Shown here piece after piece: positions 1 to 5,106 of a DNA stretch of 5,148 nucleotides. Location: positions 1-5,148 of the forward strand of contig JAISDI010000163.1 in assembly GCA_031264895.1 (NCBI GenBank), in the 5' to 3' direction. The translations under genes were made by a program, and so were the position numbers. The first letter of the stretch is position 1; each line of letters begins with the position of its first letter. Below the pieces are notes generated by a model. It was not told where the DNA came from and searched no databases. It worked only from the letters and a program-made list of their open reading frames with translations. Source of the DNA: Endomicrobium sp. Its GTDB lineage: Bacteria > Elusimicrobiota > Endomicrobiia > Endomicrobiales > Endomicrobiaceae.

Positions 1-27
1 CGAATGCTTTCAGCGGCAAGGGTTTTT

Positions 28-60
28 GCTTACTTTTTGACCGACTGCAAAAAGTAAGGC
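28..60. repeat. Intergenic hairpin with T/A-rich arms
   Basis: CTTACTTTTTG (29-39) pairs perfectly with CAAAAAGTAAG (48-58), an 11-bp stem with an 8-base loop (40-47). It lies in a gene-free flank directly beside a second GC-rich hairpin (68-91), which suggests one composite dispersed element. Neither side shows a terminal T-run typical of an intrinsic terminator. Its family is not identified. Confidence 0.6.
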
Positions 61-67
61 GTGGGGT

Positions 68-91
68 TCGGGGGTCCGCAAAAGCCCCCGA
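68..91. repeat. GC-rich hairpin, second half of a composite repeat
   Basis: TCGGGGG (68-74) pairs with CCCCCGA (85-91), a perfect 7-bp stem with a 10-base loop. The GC-rich sequence contrasts with the AT-rich genes. With the hairpin at 28-60 it makes a two-hairpin block of the kind found in dispersed intergenic repeats. Confidence 0.55.
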
Positions 92-149
92 CTAAAGCCA
101 TTTTTAACGGCAGACCATGAACAACAAACAGCCAACGGCAACAAAGACT

Positions 150-226
150 ACCCCGTCCGCTCCCAATAGAAACCCCGTCAGAGCCTTCGGGGTTGATACC
201 CCGTCCGGCTTCGGCCACCTCTTTTT
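150..226. repeat. Three degenerate ACCCCGTC units in tandem
   Basis: ACCCCGTC starts at 150, 172 and 198, a spacing of 22 and 26 bases; the first and third share the longer ACCCCGTCCG. Units two and three both continue into a CTTCGG core. In the second, AACCCCG (171-177) pairs with CGGGGTT (188-194). In the third, GGC-TTCG-GCC (207-216) is a short stem with a UUCG-type tetraloop closed by C-G. The third is followed by CACCTCTTTTT. The same ACCCCGTCCG reappears on the far side of the operon (4882). Cores vary while the leading octamer is kept, and there is no regular spacer-repeat structure, so this is not CRISPR. Confidence 0.6.
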
Positions 227-236
227 ACAAAATGGG

Positions 237-360
237 AATTTCCGGAGCTTTGAAAACTGGAAATTTTACGACGACGACAAAATGGATTCCCGATAAAAAC
301 CTTCGGGAATGACAAATGAGTGAAATCATTTTTGTCGTCATGCCCTAAATTCTCGGAAAT
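237..360. repeat. Nested foldback element (MITE-like)
   Basis: Inverted repeats are nested. ATTTCCG (238-244) faces CGGAAAT (354-360); GACGACAAAATG (273-284) faces CATTTTTGTCGTC (327-339) with one indel; inside them ATTCCCGA (286-293) faces TCGGGAAT (303-310). There is also a local alternative arm pair, AATTTCC (237-243) with GGAAATT (259-265). No transposase and no clear target-site duplication are visible, so a non-autonomous element is an interpretation. The stretch sits about 140 bases downstream of the last gene of the operon. Confidence 0.5.
264..316 (+). repeat. Dispersed hairpin repeat, copy A
   Basis: This copy runs from TTTTACGACGA (264-274) through ATGGATTCCCGATAAAAAC (282-300) to ATGAC-AAA (309-316). 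Its core is an 8-bp perfect stem with a 9-base loop, TAAAAACCT. A second copy lies on the opposite strand at 4963-5013, beyond the other end of the operon. Copy A is embedded in the foldback at 237-360. The ATTCCC...GGGAAT arms resemble the arms of the neisserial dRS3 repeat, which has a shorter spacer; that likeness may be coincidental. Confidence 0.7.
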
Positions 361-380
361 GCTGTAATTCTTTTGAAGCC

Positions 381-409
381 TGCCCCGTGAGGTCTTAACA
401 CGGGGGGCA
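381..409 (-). terminator. Possible 3' end hairpin of the operon
   Basis: TGCCCCGTG (381-389) pairs with CACGGGGGGCA (399-409), nine pairs with a two-G bulge and a 9-base loop. It is the first strong hairpin met after the rmlC stop codon (499-497), about 90 bases downstream. No T-run follows on the minus strand, so it is not a classical intrinsic terminator. It may instead protect a 3' end, act with Rho, or be another repeat of this flank. Confidence 0.35.
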
Positions 410-496
410 TGTTAAATACAAATCCAGTGGGTTGATGACTGCAAACAGCATGTATTACAAATTTTAATCGAGCCTGCTGCCGTATCATATCTTCGT

Positions 497-1045
497 TTAG
501 AAATTATATTCGGCATTTTTAAATAGAGGGAAAGAAGAGTCTTTTTGCGAAACTGTGGGGTTTTGCGTTTTCCATAAAATATTAAGAAAAGGGTCATTGT
601 AAACAATGCCCCTTTCTTGTTCGGGATTGTATATTTCCGTACAGAAATATTCAAATTCGGCGGTTTCCGAGAGTACTTCGAAACCATGTGCAAAACCTTC
701 GGGAATAAATACCATATTAAGACTTTGCGAATCGAGTTCTATCCCGACCCATTTGCCGAAATATTGGGAATTTTTTCTTAAATCAACCGCTACGTCAAAA
801 ATTTTTCCGGATACCGCGCGTATGAATTTTCCCTGCGCGTAAGGATTAAGCTGATAGTGAAGCCCTCTCAGGACGCCTTTAGATGACTTCGAAAGGTTAA
901 TTTGTTTTATTTGTCTTCCTATTGCGGCATTGTTAAAACTCTGCTGCTGAAAAAGTTCGCAAAAAAAACCTCTTTCGTCTTCAAATTTTTTTGATTCTAT
1001 TGCAACTACATCCGGAATATCGAGTTTTCTAAAAACAAACGGCAT
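497..1045 (-). CDS. rfbC: dTDP-4-dehydrorhamnose 3,5-epimerase (RmlC)
   Basis: Cytoplasmic cupin enzyme that epimerises C3 and C5 of dTDP-4-keto-6-deoxy-D-glucose, the third step of dTDP-L-rhamnose synthesis for O-antigen or other envelope polysaccharides. The 182-residue product matches the usual family length of about 180-185. Signatures in order: DERGFF (23-28), NLSKSSKGVLRGLHYQ (50-65) with the catalytic base His63, QGKFIRAVSGKIFDVAVDLR (71-90), PEGFAHGF (115-122), the FEY tyrosine Tyr133, and the C-terminal KD with Asp169, which fits the partner aspartate of the catalytic His. The start at 1045 is chosen because MPFVF matches the family N-terminus and GGGAG lies 9 bases upstream; an in-frame ATG at 1087 would overlap the preceding gene by 29 bases. 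It is the last gene of the operon, 13 bases after the FecR-like gene. The other dTDP-rhamnose genes (rmlA, rmlB, rmlD) are not in the window. All key residues are present, so it is probably functional. Confidence 0.95.
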   Translation of the reverse strand: MPFVFRKLDIPDVVAIESKKFEDERGFFCELFQQQSFNNAAIGRQIKQINLSKSSKGVLRGLHYQLNPYAQGKFIRAVSGKIFDVAVDLRKNSQYFGKWVGIELDSQSLNMVFIPEGFAHGFEVLSETAEFEYFCTEIYNPEQERGIVYNDPFLNILWKTQNPTVSQKDSSFPLFKNAEYNF

Positions 1046-1054
1046 TTTTCTTTT

Positions 1055-1061
1055 CTCCCTA
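1055..1061 (-). promoter_or_regulatory. Ribosome binding site of rfbC fused to upstream stop codon
   Basis: On the minus strand the fecR-like gene's TAG stop runs straight into GGGAG (TAGGGAGAAAAG), 9 bases before the ATG at 1045. This supports 1045 as the start rather than the in-frame ATG at 1087, and implies translational coupling. Confidence 0.75.
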
Positions 1062-1577
1062 TCTGAGCATATTCTGTTTTGCTTCATAATATTCGCCGGA
1101 TTTTAAAACGTATTTTCCTTCGCGCCCTTTGACCGTAGCTTCGCCTCTTCTTACTCTGAAAATAATGCTCGGATATTTTTCAAGGAACGTTACTCTTGTA
1201 TCGCTTCCGAAAGTTACCAGAGCATAACCGGCAAGCCATGCTTTTATTGTGGAATTTTTAACTTTCGATTCCACTTTTGAAACTTCTATTTCTTTTGATA
1301 CCGGATGTTTTAAAATGAGAATTTCCTGATTTTTTTCAAGAGTAATCGACGCCGTATTAAAAATTCTAATTTCTGCGGTACCGCCGGTAGCGTGTATTTT
1401 TGAACCGTATACGAGTTCCGGAATGCTTTCGATATTTTTATATACTGAAATTTCGCCGTCGGGCGTTTTTATTTGTATCGAGTTCGTAATTCTTGCAATT
1501 TTAATCAAAGCTGTGGCATAAACGCTGCATGAGGCAAATATGACGGCAACTAAAACTAAAAAAACTTTTTTCACCAT
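1059..1577 (-). CDS. Exported FecR-domain protein
   Basis: A 172-residue protein of unknown specific role. Residues 1-21 form a signal peptide: a basic MVKK start, a hydrophobic core, and a Val-Tyr-Ala motif that would be cut before Thr22. A Cys at 17 after Phe-Ala-Ser could alternatively be a weak lipobox, so free periplasmic versus lipid-anchored is open. The mature part resembles the FecR domain: LVYGSKIHATGGTAEIRI (55-72) followed by ASITLEKNQEI (76-86), and later IFRVRRGEATVKG (139-151) with YVLKSGEYYEA (156-166), the beta-rich pattern of the family. It lacks the cytoplasmic anti-sigma region and central membrane helix of true FecR regulators and has no sigma-factor neighbour, so a sigma-regulating role is unlikely; similar stand-alone exported FecR proteins are mostly uncharacterised. 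The start at 1577 has GGGAGA upstream, and the gene follows the phosphorylase by 9 bases. Confidence 0.8.
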   Translation of the reverse strand: MVKKVFLVLVAVIFASCSVYATALIKIARITNSIQIKTPDGEISVYKNIESIPELVYGSKIHATGGTAEIRIFNTASITLEKNQEILILKHPVSKEIEVSKVESKVKNSTIKAWLAGYALVTFGSDTRVTFLEKYPSIIFRVRRGEATVKGREGKYVLKSGEYYEAKQNMLR

Positions 1578-1581
1578 TGTT

Positions 1582-1589
1582 TCTCCCTA
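1582..1589 (-). promoter_or_regulatory. Ribosome binding site of the FecR-like gene fused to upstream stop codon
   Basis: The TAG stop of the phosphorylase gene continues into GGGAGA (minus strand TAGGGAGAAACA), a few bases before the ATG at 1577. The arrangement repeats the one in front of rfbC almost base for base. Confidence 0.75.
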
Positions 1590-4256
1590 TTTATCAAGAT
1601 AGACTTCAATATTGTGCGCGCCTTTTTCAAAAGCTGTAACCAATGTACCCTGAATTTCTTTACCGTCGACTATAATTTTTTTGGCCTTTGTGTTCTTTTT
1701 AAGAGCTTTATTGAAAAATTTTATATTGTAATGCGCGCCCCTGAAATCTATACTGAGCGAACATTCGGCAAAATCTTTGTTTGCGGGAAGGCGCGGGTCT
1801 ATTCTTAAACCGTCAAGTTCTCCTCTGACGCCGAAGAAAAAATTCTGGAAGACATATCTTGTCCATGACGCAGAGCCTGTAAGTATGGGGTATTCCCCCC
1901 TTCCTGCAATATTGGGATTATCGGAAGAAACATAATATTCCGGTATCCATGGCCCGCTTCTGAATGTTTCGTGTTCATGATTTAGCGGATTTATGCCCGA
2001 AAATATTTTAAAAGCGTCTTCCGCCCTGTCTCTTTTTAACATTGCCCATACAAAAAACAAATTTGCATGGCAGAAAATAGCGTTATTTTCTTTTGTACCG
2101 GCTGCAAAACCCGTAATTCTTCCTATAGTTTTATCAAACTTCAAATAAGGAGGATAGTTGAGTTTTAAAGCGCCGACTTTTTTATCGTAAAGATATTTTA
2201 AAACCGAATCTATGACTTTATCCGCCGAGCGTATTTTATCTGCTCCGCCGCAAACAAGCGACCACGTCTGCGGCATAAGCATCATTTCAAAATCGTCGGA
2301 AGAAGGATCCTTTTTTGATAAAGCGTTTTTCTTAAATATTGAGTCGACGGCTTTTCCGTCGTCAAAAATATATCCGCTGTAATAACTGCCGTTCCACGCT
2401 TTTTTGTTGGCATTGGATATCGAAAGTCTCGCTTTGTTTCTTAAATCTTTTAATATGTCGTCGATTTTTATTTTGACTTTTTTTCCGCTGATTTTGCCGT
2501 TTACTTTATTTAGGTAATTTGTCAATTTTCTTTTACGTTCTTTTGACGGTATGTCCGCCGGGGTTTTCCATTTGTCGATAAGCGTTGCAAGTTCTTCAAA
2601 AACTTCGATTTCTGCGATATTTTTACGTTTTGCCGCTTTTTCAAGCAAATCGGCAAGTTCATTGCAGTCAAGAGCCGCGCCAAAAGTGAAAGTTACGTTT
2701 TCGCCTTTTACCTGATCTACGGCGTCGTTCCAGTCCGCTCTTTTTTGTTTTAAAAGATTGCTGCTGCCGACATCATAAAACATTGTCAAAAGCTGCGTCA
2801 GCAAATGTTCTATAACGGTTCCTTTGTATATGGAATTGTTTGAAGTTTTTTGATTTTCTATGGTCTTGGCTTTCCAGCCTAAATCTTTGACTTCGCCTCT
2901 GCTTCTGTAAGCGTCTTTAAAATAAGCTATTCCCGGACGAAACAAAAAGTCATAGTCTCCGAGAAAATTTACAAGTATCATTACGGTTTGCGCCGTCCAA
3001 TACGGATGATCGCACCATAAACCGTTTATTTCGTCGCTGCCAAATTCTTTTGTTCTGGCAAAAAATCTTGTGGCATTTGTTCCGTCAATGCGTATGCCTT
3101 CAAGAGTTTTAATCGTTCTTTCTTCAAGACCTTTCGGGTCAATAACCGTGGCGGCCATCATATCCTGCCAAAAATCTCTCCAGCCTGAAAAATCCGAACC
3201 ATAATCCGTTTGCGGATGTCCCGTATTTCCGAACCAGTATCTCATTGACAATTGATAACACCACCATTTGTTCCATGAAACGTCAAAATCTTTATTGCCT
3301 GTAGTAATAACAACTCTTGAAGTTCTTTCTTTCCAAAAAGCGTTCAGTTTGTCAAAAGCTTTTTGCGCGCCCGCATAATCGTATTTTTTTAAGATTTTTC
3401 CGGCTTCTTTACCGCCGCCGAAAGCAATACCGTTGATTATGACAAATTTTTCGGACTTTCCCGCGGCAATGACAATATTTTTAAATTCAACCGCTCCTAC
3501 GGCTTCTTTGCCGTAACACTGCGCTTTTGGCGCTTCATTATTGATTATAGCCTGCGGTTTCAGCCACATATTATTGGCGCCCAAAAACGTTTCCCTGTCG
3601 GAATAAAATCTGTTTCCTTTCCTGCCTTTTTGAGTCTGCGCGCCCATAAAATAACAAATATCGCTGGAATCCGTCGAACCTTCAACCCATTCAAGTCCGG
3701 GAAGTATTTCAATATGTTCTGTTACTTTGCTTTTATTGTAAAGCCTTACCACGTCTCTGTGATATTCCACATAAGCTCTGCTGCCGCCAAAGATTGGCAC
3801 GGCCGGAATAAAATCTACCGTCTGCGTTTTATCGGAATCGTTTTTAATTTCAACAATCCATATTTCCGCCGCCTCATCATTAGGCACGAATACGGTTGCC
3901 GACACGGAAAGAGCATGTTTTTTTGATTTTCCGCTAAAACGGGAGTATCCCAAACCCATATCATATTTTGGTTCAGACGTTTCCGTAATGGTTAAATCAT
4001 AATTATTTACAAGCCACGGCTTTTCGCCTTTAGGCCTTACCCACAAAAATCTCGCCTGCCCTTTAGGAAAATTCGGGCCGTCAAATTCGCCGAACATTCT
4101 CGTATAATCAAAACCGCTGAAACCTCTTAGAAAATTATCGCAGATTGAAAAATAGCGCGGACTGTTTGCAAGCATATTGATAAGAGGCTGAGGCAGTTTC
4201 CTTGAATCGTTTACGGTTAATTCTCCACAATCGTTGTAAGTCCAAAGTTTTGACAT
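1587..4256 (-). CDS. GH94-family glycoside phosphorylase (cellobiose phosphorylase-like)
   Basis: An 889-residue cytoplasmic enzyme with no signal peptide, of the inverting GH94 family, which splits beta-linked disaccharides with inorganic phosphate to give a sugar 1-phosphate, typically alpha-glucose 1-phosphate. Order: N-terminal beta-sandwich (about 1-300, starting with the family-like LWTYNDCGELTVND), helical linker, (alpha/alpha)6 barrel (about 325-800), C-terminal beta segment (about 810-889). Active-site motifs seen: GWRDFWQD (358-365); ADWND (507-511), whose Asp511 fits the general acid; KENNAIFCH (722-730) with His730; and LTGSASW (792-798), with Thr793-Gly794 fitting the phosphate loop; then DGLRIDPRLP (815-824). 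Having the phosphate-binding His and Thr-Gly favours a phosphorylase over a hydrolase. The stretch between ADWND and AWNGSYY (about 512-626) looks longer than in familiar members, with a Lys-rich section at about 560-605. The sugar specificity (cellobiose, chitobiose, laminaribiose, cellobionate, other) cannot be read from sequence by eye. AAGGAG lies 6 bases before the start. Confidence 0.88.
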   Translation of the reverse strand: MSKLWTYNDCGELTVNDSRKLPQPLINMLANSPRYFSICDNFLRGFSGFDYTRMFGEFDGPNFPKGQARFLWVRPKGEKPWLVNNYDLTITETSEPKYDMGLGYSRFSGKSKKHALSVSATVFVPNDEAAEIWIVEIKNDSDKTQTVDFIPAVPIFGGSRAYVEYHRDVVRLYNKSKVTEHIEILPGLEWVEGSTDSSDICYFMGAQTQKGRKGNRFYSDRETFLGANNMWLKPQAIINNEAPKAQCYGKEAVGAVEFKNIVIAAGKSEKFVIINGIAFGGGKEAGKILKKYDYAGAQKAFDKLNAFWKERTSRVVITTGNKDFDVSWNKWWCYQLSMRYWFGNTGHPQTDYGSDFSGWRDFWQDMMAATVIDPKGLEERTIKTLEGIRIDGTNATRFFARTKEFGSDEINGLWCDHPYWTAQTVMILVNFLGDYDFLFRPGIAYFKDAYRSRGEVKDLGWKAKTIENQKTSNNSIYKGTVIEHLLTQLLTMFYDVGSSNLLKQKRADWNDAVDQVKGENVTFTFGAALDCNELADLLEKAAKRKNIAEIEVFEELATLIDKWKTPADIPSKERKRKLTNYLNKVNGKISGKKVKIKIDDILKDLRNKARLSISNANKKAWNGSYYSGYIFDDGKAVDSIFKKNALSKKDPSSDDFEMMLMPQTWSLVCGGADKIRSADKVIDSVLKYLYDKKVGALKLNYPPYLKFDKTIGRITGFAAGTKENNAIFCHANLFFVWAMLKRDRAEDAFKIFSGINPLNHEHETFRSGPWIPEYYVSSDNPNIAGRGEYPILTGSASWTRYVFQNFFFGVRGELDGLRIDPRLPANKDFAECSLSIDFRGAHYNIKFFNKALKKNTKAKKIIVDGKEIQGTLVTAFEKGAHNIEVYLDK

Positions 4257-4262
4257 TTAAAA

Positions 4263-4268
4263 CTCCTT
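4263..4268 (-). promoter_or_regulatory. Ribosome binding site of the GH94 gene
   Basis: AAGGAG on the minus strand, 6 bases before the ATG at 4256 and within the 18-base gap after the lipoprotein gene. It is the strongest Shine-Dalgarno sequence in the window and suggests that the phosphorylase is the most efficiently translated gene of the operon. Confidence 0.8.
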
Positions 4269-4274
4269 AAATTT

Positions 4275-4787
4275 TTACCAAAGTTCAGCTTCAATTACCG
4301 CTCTTCTGTTTTGCTTTTTGCTTTCTTCGTTTTTTTCTTTTGAAACCGGCTTTGATATTCCTATTCCGATAATTTCTATTTTGTCTTTATCTATGCCGTT
4401 TCTTATCAAAGCCCTTCTCACATTTTCGGCTCTTTGCGTCGAAAGTTTATTATAATTTTCCCCAGAACCCGCTTCTGACTCGTCTTCGTGACCTTCAACG
4501 ATTATAGAGTAATCTTCATAAGTCAAAACATCTGCGGCAAAGACGGCAATTGTGTTTCTGGCTTCCTTTGAAAGAGAAGCTTTTCCGTGTTCAAAAAACT
4601 CAATATCGGTTTTAATTTCTTCGGGTATGTGATTTGTCGCGGCAAACAAAGAAGTTATAAGAATTTCTTTGCTTGACAGCATGTCTTTATTATTCTTGCC
4701 GCCGGTATAATCCAGATGTTTTGAGTAACAAGCCGGCAAAAACACAAACAGTAATAACAGAGGAAATATTTTATAGATTTTTTTCAT
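4275..4787 (-). CDS. Pal-type OmpA-domain lipoprotein
   Basis: A 170-residue outer-membrane lipoprotein expected to bind peptidoglycan and tie it to the outer membrane. Residues 1-19 are a signal peptide ending in the lipobox LPAC, with the lipidated Cys20; Tyr21 after it is not an inner-membrane retention signal. A short polar linker leads to an OmpA C-terminal domain (about 60-168): VEGHED (97-102) in place of the usual GHTD, with Asp102 fitting the diaminopimelate-binding Asp; NKLSTQRAENVRRAL (113-127) with Arg119 fitting the second ligand; and NRRAVIE (160-166). Length and layout match Pal, but no tolB or cpoB is next to it, so it is called Pal-like rather than pal. The start is placed at the ATG at 4787, since MKKIYKIF begins a normal signal peptide and upstream in-frame codons lie within the promoter. 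No Shine-Dalgarno is visible. It is the first gene of the operon, 18 bases before the phosphorylase. Confidence 0.88.
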   Translation of the reverse strand: MKKIYKIFPLLLLFVFLPACYSKHLDYTGGKNNKDMLSSKEILITSLFAATNHIPEEIKTDIEFFEHGKASLSKEARNTIAVFAADVLTYEDYSIIVEGHEDESEAGSGENYNKLSTQRAENVRRALIRNGIDKDKIEIIGIGISKPVSKEKNEESKKQNRRAVIEAELW

Positions 4788-4800
4788 ACAATACCAACGA

Positions 4801-4829
4801 ATTATATAACTTTTACCCCACACTTTCAA
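4801..4829 (-). promoter_or_regulatory. Sigma-70 type promoter of the operon
   Basis: On the minus strand TTGAAA (4829-4824, five of six consensus -35 bases) is followed after exactly 17 bases by TATAAT (4806-4801, perfect -10). Transcription should begin near 4793-4796, only about 6-9 bases before the ATG at 4787. No comparable promoter was seen in the short gaps inside the cluster, so this one probably serves all four genes. Confidence 0.8.
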
Positions 4830-4881
4830 GACACCCTTGCGGGCGAAATTTTAGAAAGGCAAAGACACAGAAACGGCGATC

Positions 4882-4916
4882 ACCCCGTCCGAGACAATGT
4901 CTCGTACACACCCTTT
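4882..4916. repeat. Single ACCCCGTC unit with palindromic core
   Basis: ACCCCGTCCG (4882-4891), identical to the start of two units in the left flank, leads into the palindrome CGAGACA-A-TGTCTCG (4890-4904) and ends with CACACCCTTT (4907-4916). The plan matches the unit at 198-226 (octamer, palindrome, then C/T-rich tail), although the palindromes differ. It lies about 60 bases upstream of the operon's -35 box, so a regulator-binding role for the palindrome is possible but secondary to its being part of a repeat. Confidence 0.55.
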
Positions 4917-4921
4917 AAACC

Positions 4922-4960
4922 AAGATAGTCCATTAGAGTTTTCTAAAAACCATCTTTTTT
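4922..4960 (+). terminator. Terminator-like hairpin with T-run, plus strand
   Basis: AAGAT (4922-4926) pairs with ATCTT (4952-4956), GT with AC further in, and TTAGA (4933-4937) with TCTAA (4942-4946) around a GTTT loop; six Ts follow at 4955-4960. The stem is AT-rich and interrupted, and no plus-strand gene precedes it in the window, so it may be fortuitous, or may stop antisense or unannotated transcription. Confidence 0.25.
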
Positions 4961-4962
4961 CC

Positions 4963-5013
4963 TTTGTCGTCATCCCCGAGTGTTTTTATCGGGGATCCAT
5001 GTTCGTCGTAAAA
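4963..5013 (-). repeat. Dispersed hairpin repeat, copy B (inverted)
   Basis: Read on the minus strand it begins TTTTACGACGA, has the core ATGGATCCCCGATAAAAAC and ends ATGACGACAAA, closely matching copy A at 264-316 on the plus strand. The stem is ATCCCCGA with TCGGGGAT (4972-4979 with 4989-4996) and the loop is 9 bases, as in copy A. The two copies bracket the operon as inverted repeats about 4.7 kb apart. Confidence 0.7.
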
Positions 5014-5039
5014 CAAAAACTTCTTTAGTAAAGTCATAA

Positions 5040-5106
5040 CCACCGGCCGTGCCGGTGGCTTGCACTGCCCCTCCAGGGCATTTTATAGGCACGGGCCTAA
5101 AGGCCC
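5040..5106. repeat. Cluster of three GC-rich hairpins
   Basis: Three stems follow each other closely: CCACCGGC with GCCGGTGG (5040-5047 with 5051-5058, a 3-base loop), TGCCC with GGGCA (5066-5070 with 5076-5080), and GGGCC with GGCCC (5093-5097 with 5102-5106). In addition GGCCGTGCC (5045-5053) could pair with GGCACGGGCC (5088-5097) with one bulge, an alternative fold. TTTTAT follows the second hairpin on the plus strand. No gene is seen from 4830 to the window end, so this may be a 3' or intergenic repeat block of a neighbouring gene outside the window. Confidence 0.5.

Larger units (their letters stand above)
1..496. other. Gene-free left flank
   Basis: No frame here looks like a gene on either strand. 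The stretch holds the two-hairpin block (28-91), the ACCCCGTC units (150-226), the foldback with repeat copy A (237-360) and the hairpin at 381-409. In the remaining AT-rich part just after rfbC (about 410-496) no recognisable structure was found. Confidence 0.7.

Noticed and set aside
30..218. 62-codon open frame on the minus strand
   Set aside because: It runs entirely through the hairpins and ACCCCGTC units; the frame is open because of GC-rich palindromes, and no protein signature or ribosome binding site supports it.
150..226. CRISPR-like array
   Set aside because: Only three short degenerate units with uneven 22- and 26-base spacing, no spacers of regular length and no cas genes.
410..496. 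Possible tRNA or other RNA gene after rfbC
   Set aside because: No cloverleaf stems, T-loop motif or other recognisable RNA structure could be drawn on either strand.
412..693. 93-codon open frame on the minus strand overlapping the 3' end of rfbC
   Set aside because: About two thirds of it overlaps rfbC in another frame, and its product has no recognisable domain.
606..842. Plus-strand open frame inside rfbC
   Set aside because: Antisense shadow of a well-supported enzyme gene; no independent signal.
497..1087. Longer rfbC start at the ATG at 1087
   Set aside because: It would overlap the preceding gene, adds 14 charged residues absent from the family, and bypasses the ribosome binding site before 1045.
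1614..1808. Plus-strand open frame inside the GH94 gene
   Set aside because: Antisense shadow without ribosome binding site or recognisable product.
3630..3926. Plus-strand open frame inside the GH94 gene
   Set aside because: Antisense shadow; the minus-strand frame carries family features throughout.
4275..4829. Longer lipoprotein start at a TTG codon (4829)
   Set aside because: That TTG is the first triplet of the -35 box and lies upstream of the expected transcript start; the extra 14 residues would also disrupt a normal lipoprotein signal peptide.
4673..4918. Plus-strand open frame across the lipoprotein gene start and promoter
   Set aside because: It covers the signal peptide and promoter in antisense and ends in the ACCCCGTC repeat; its product has no coherent features.
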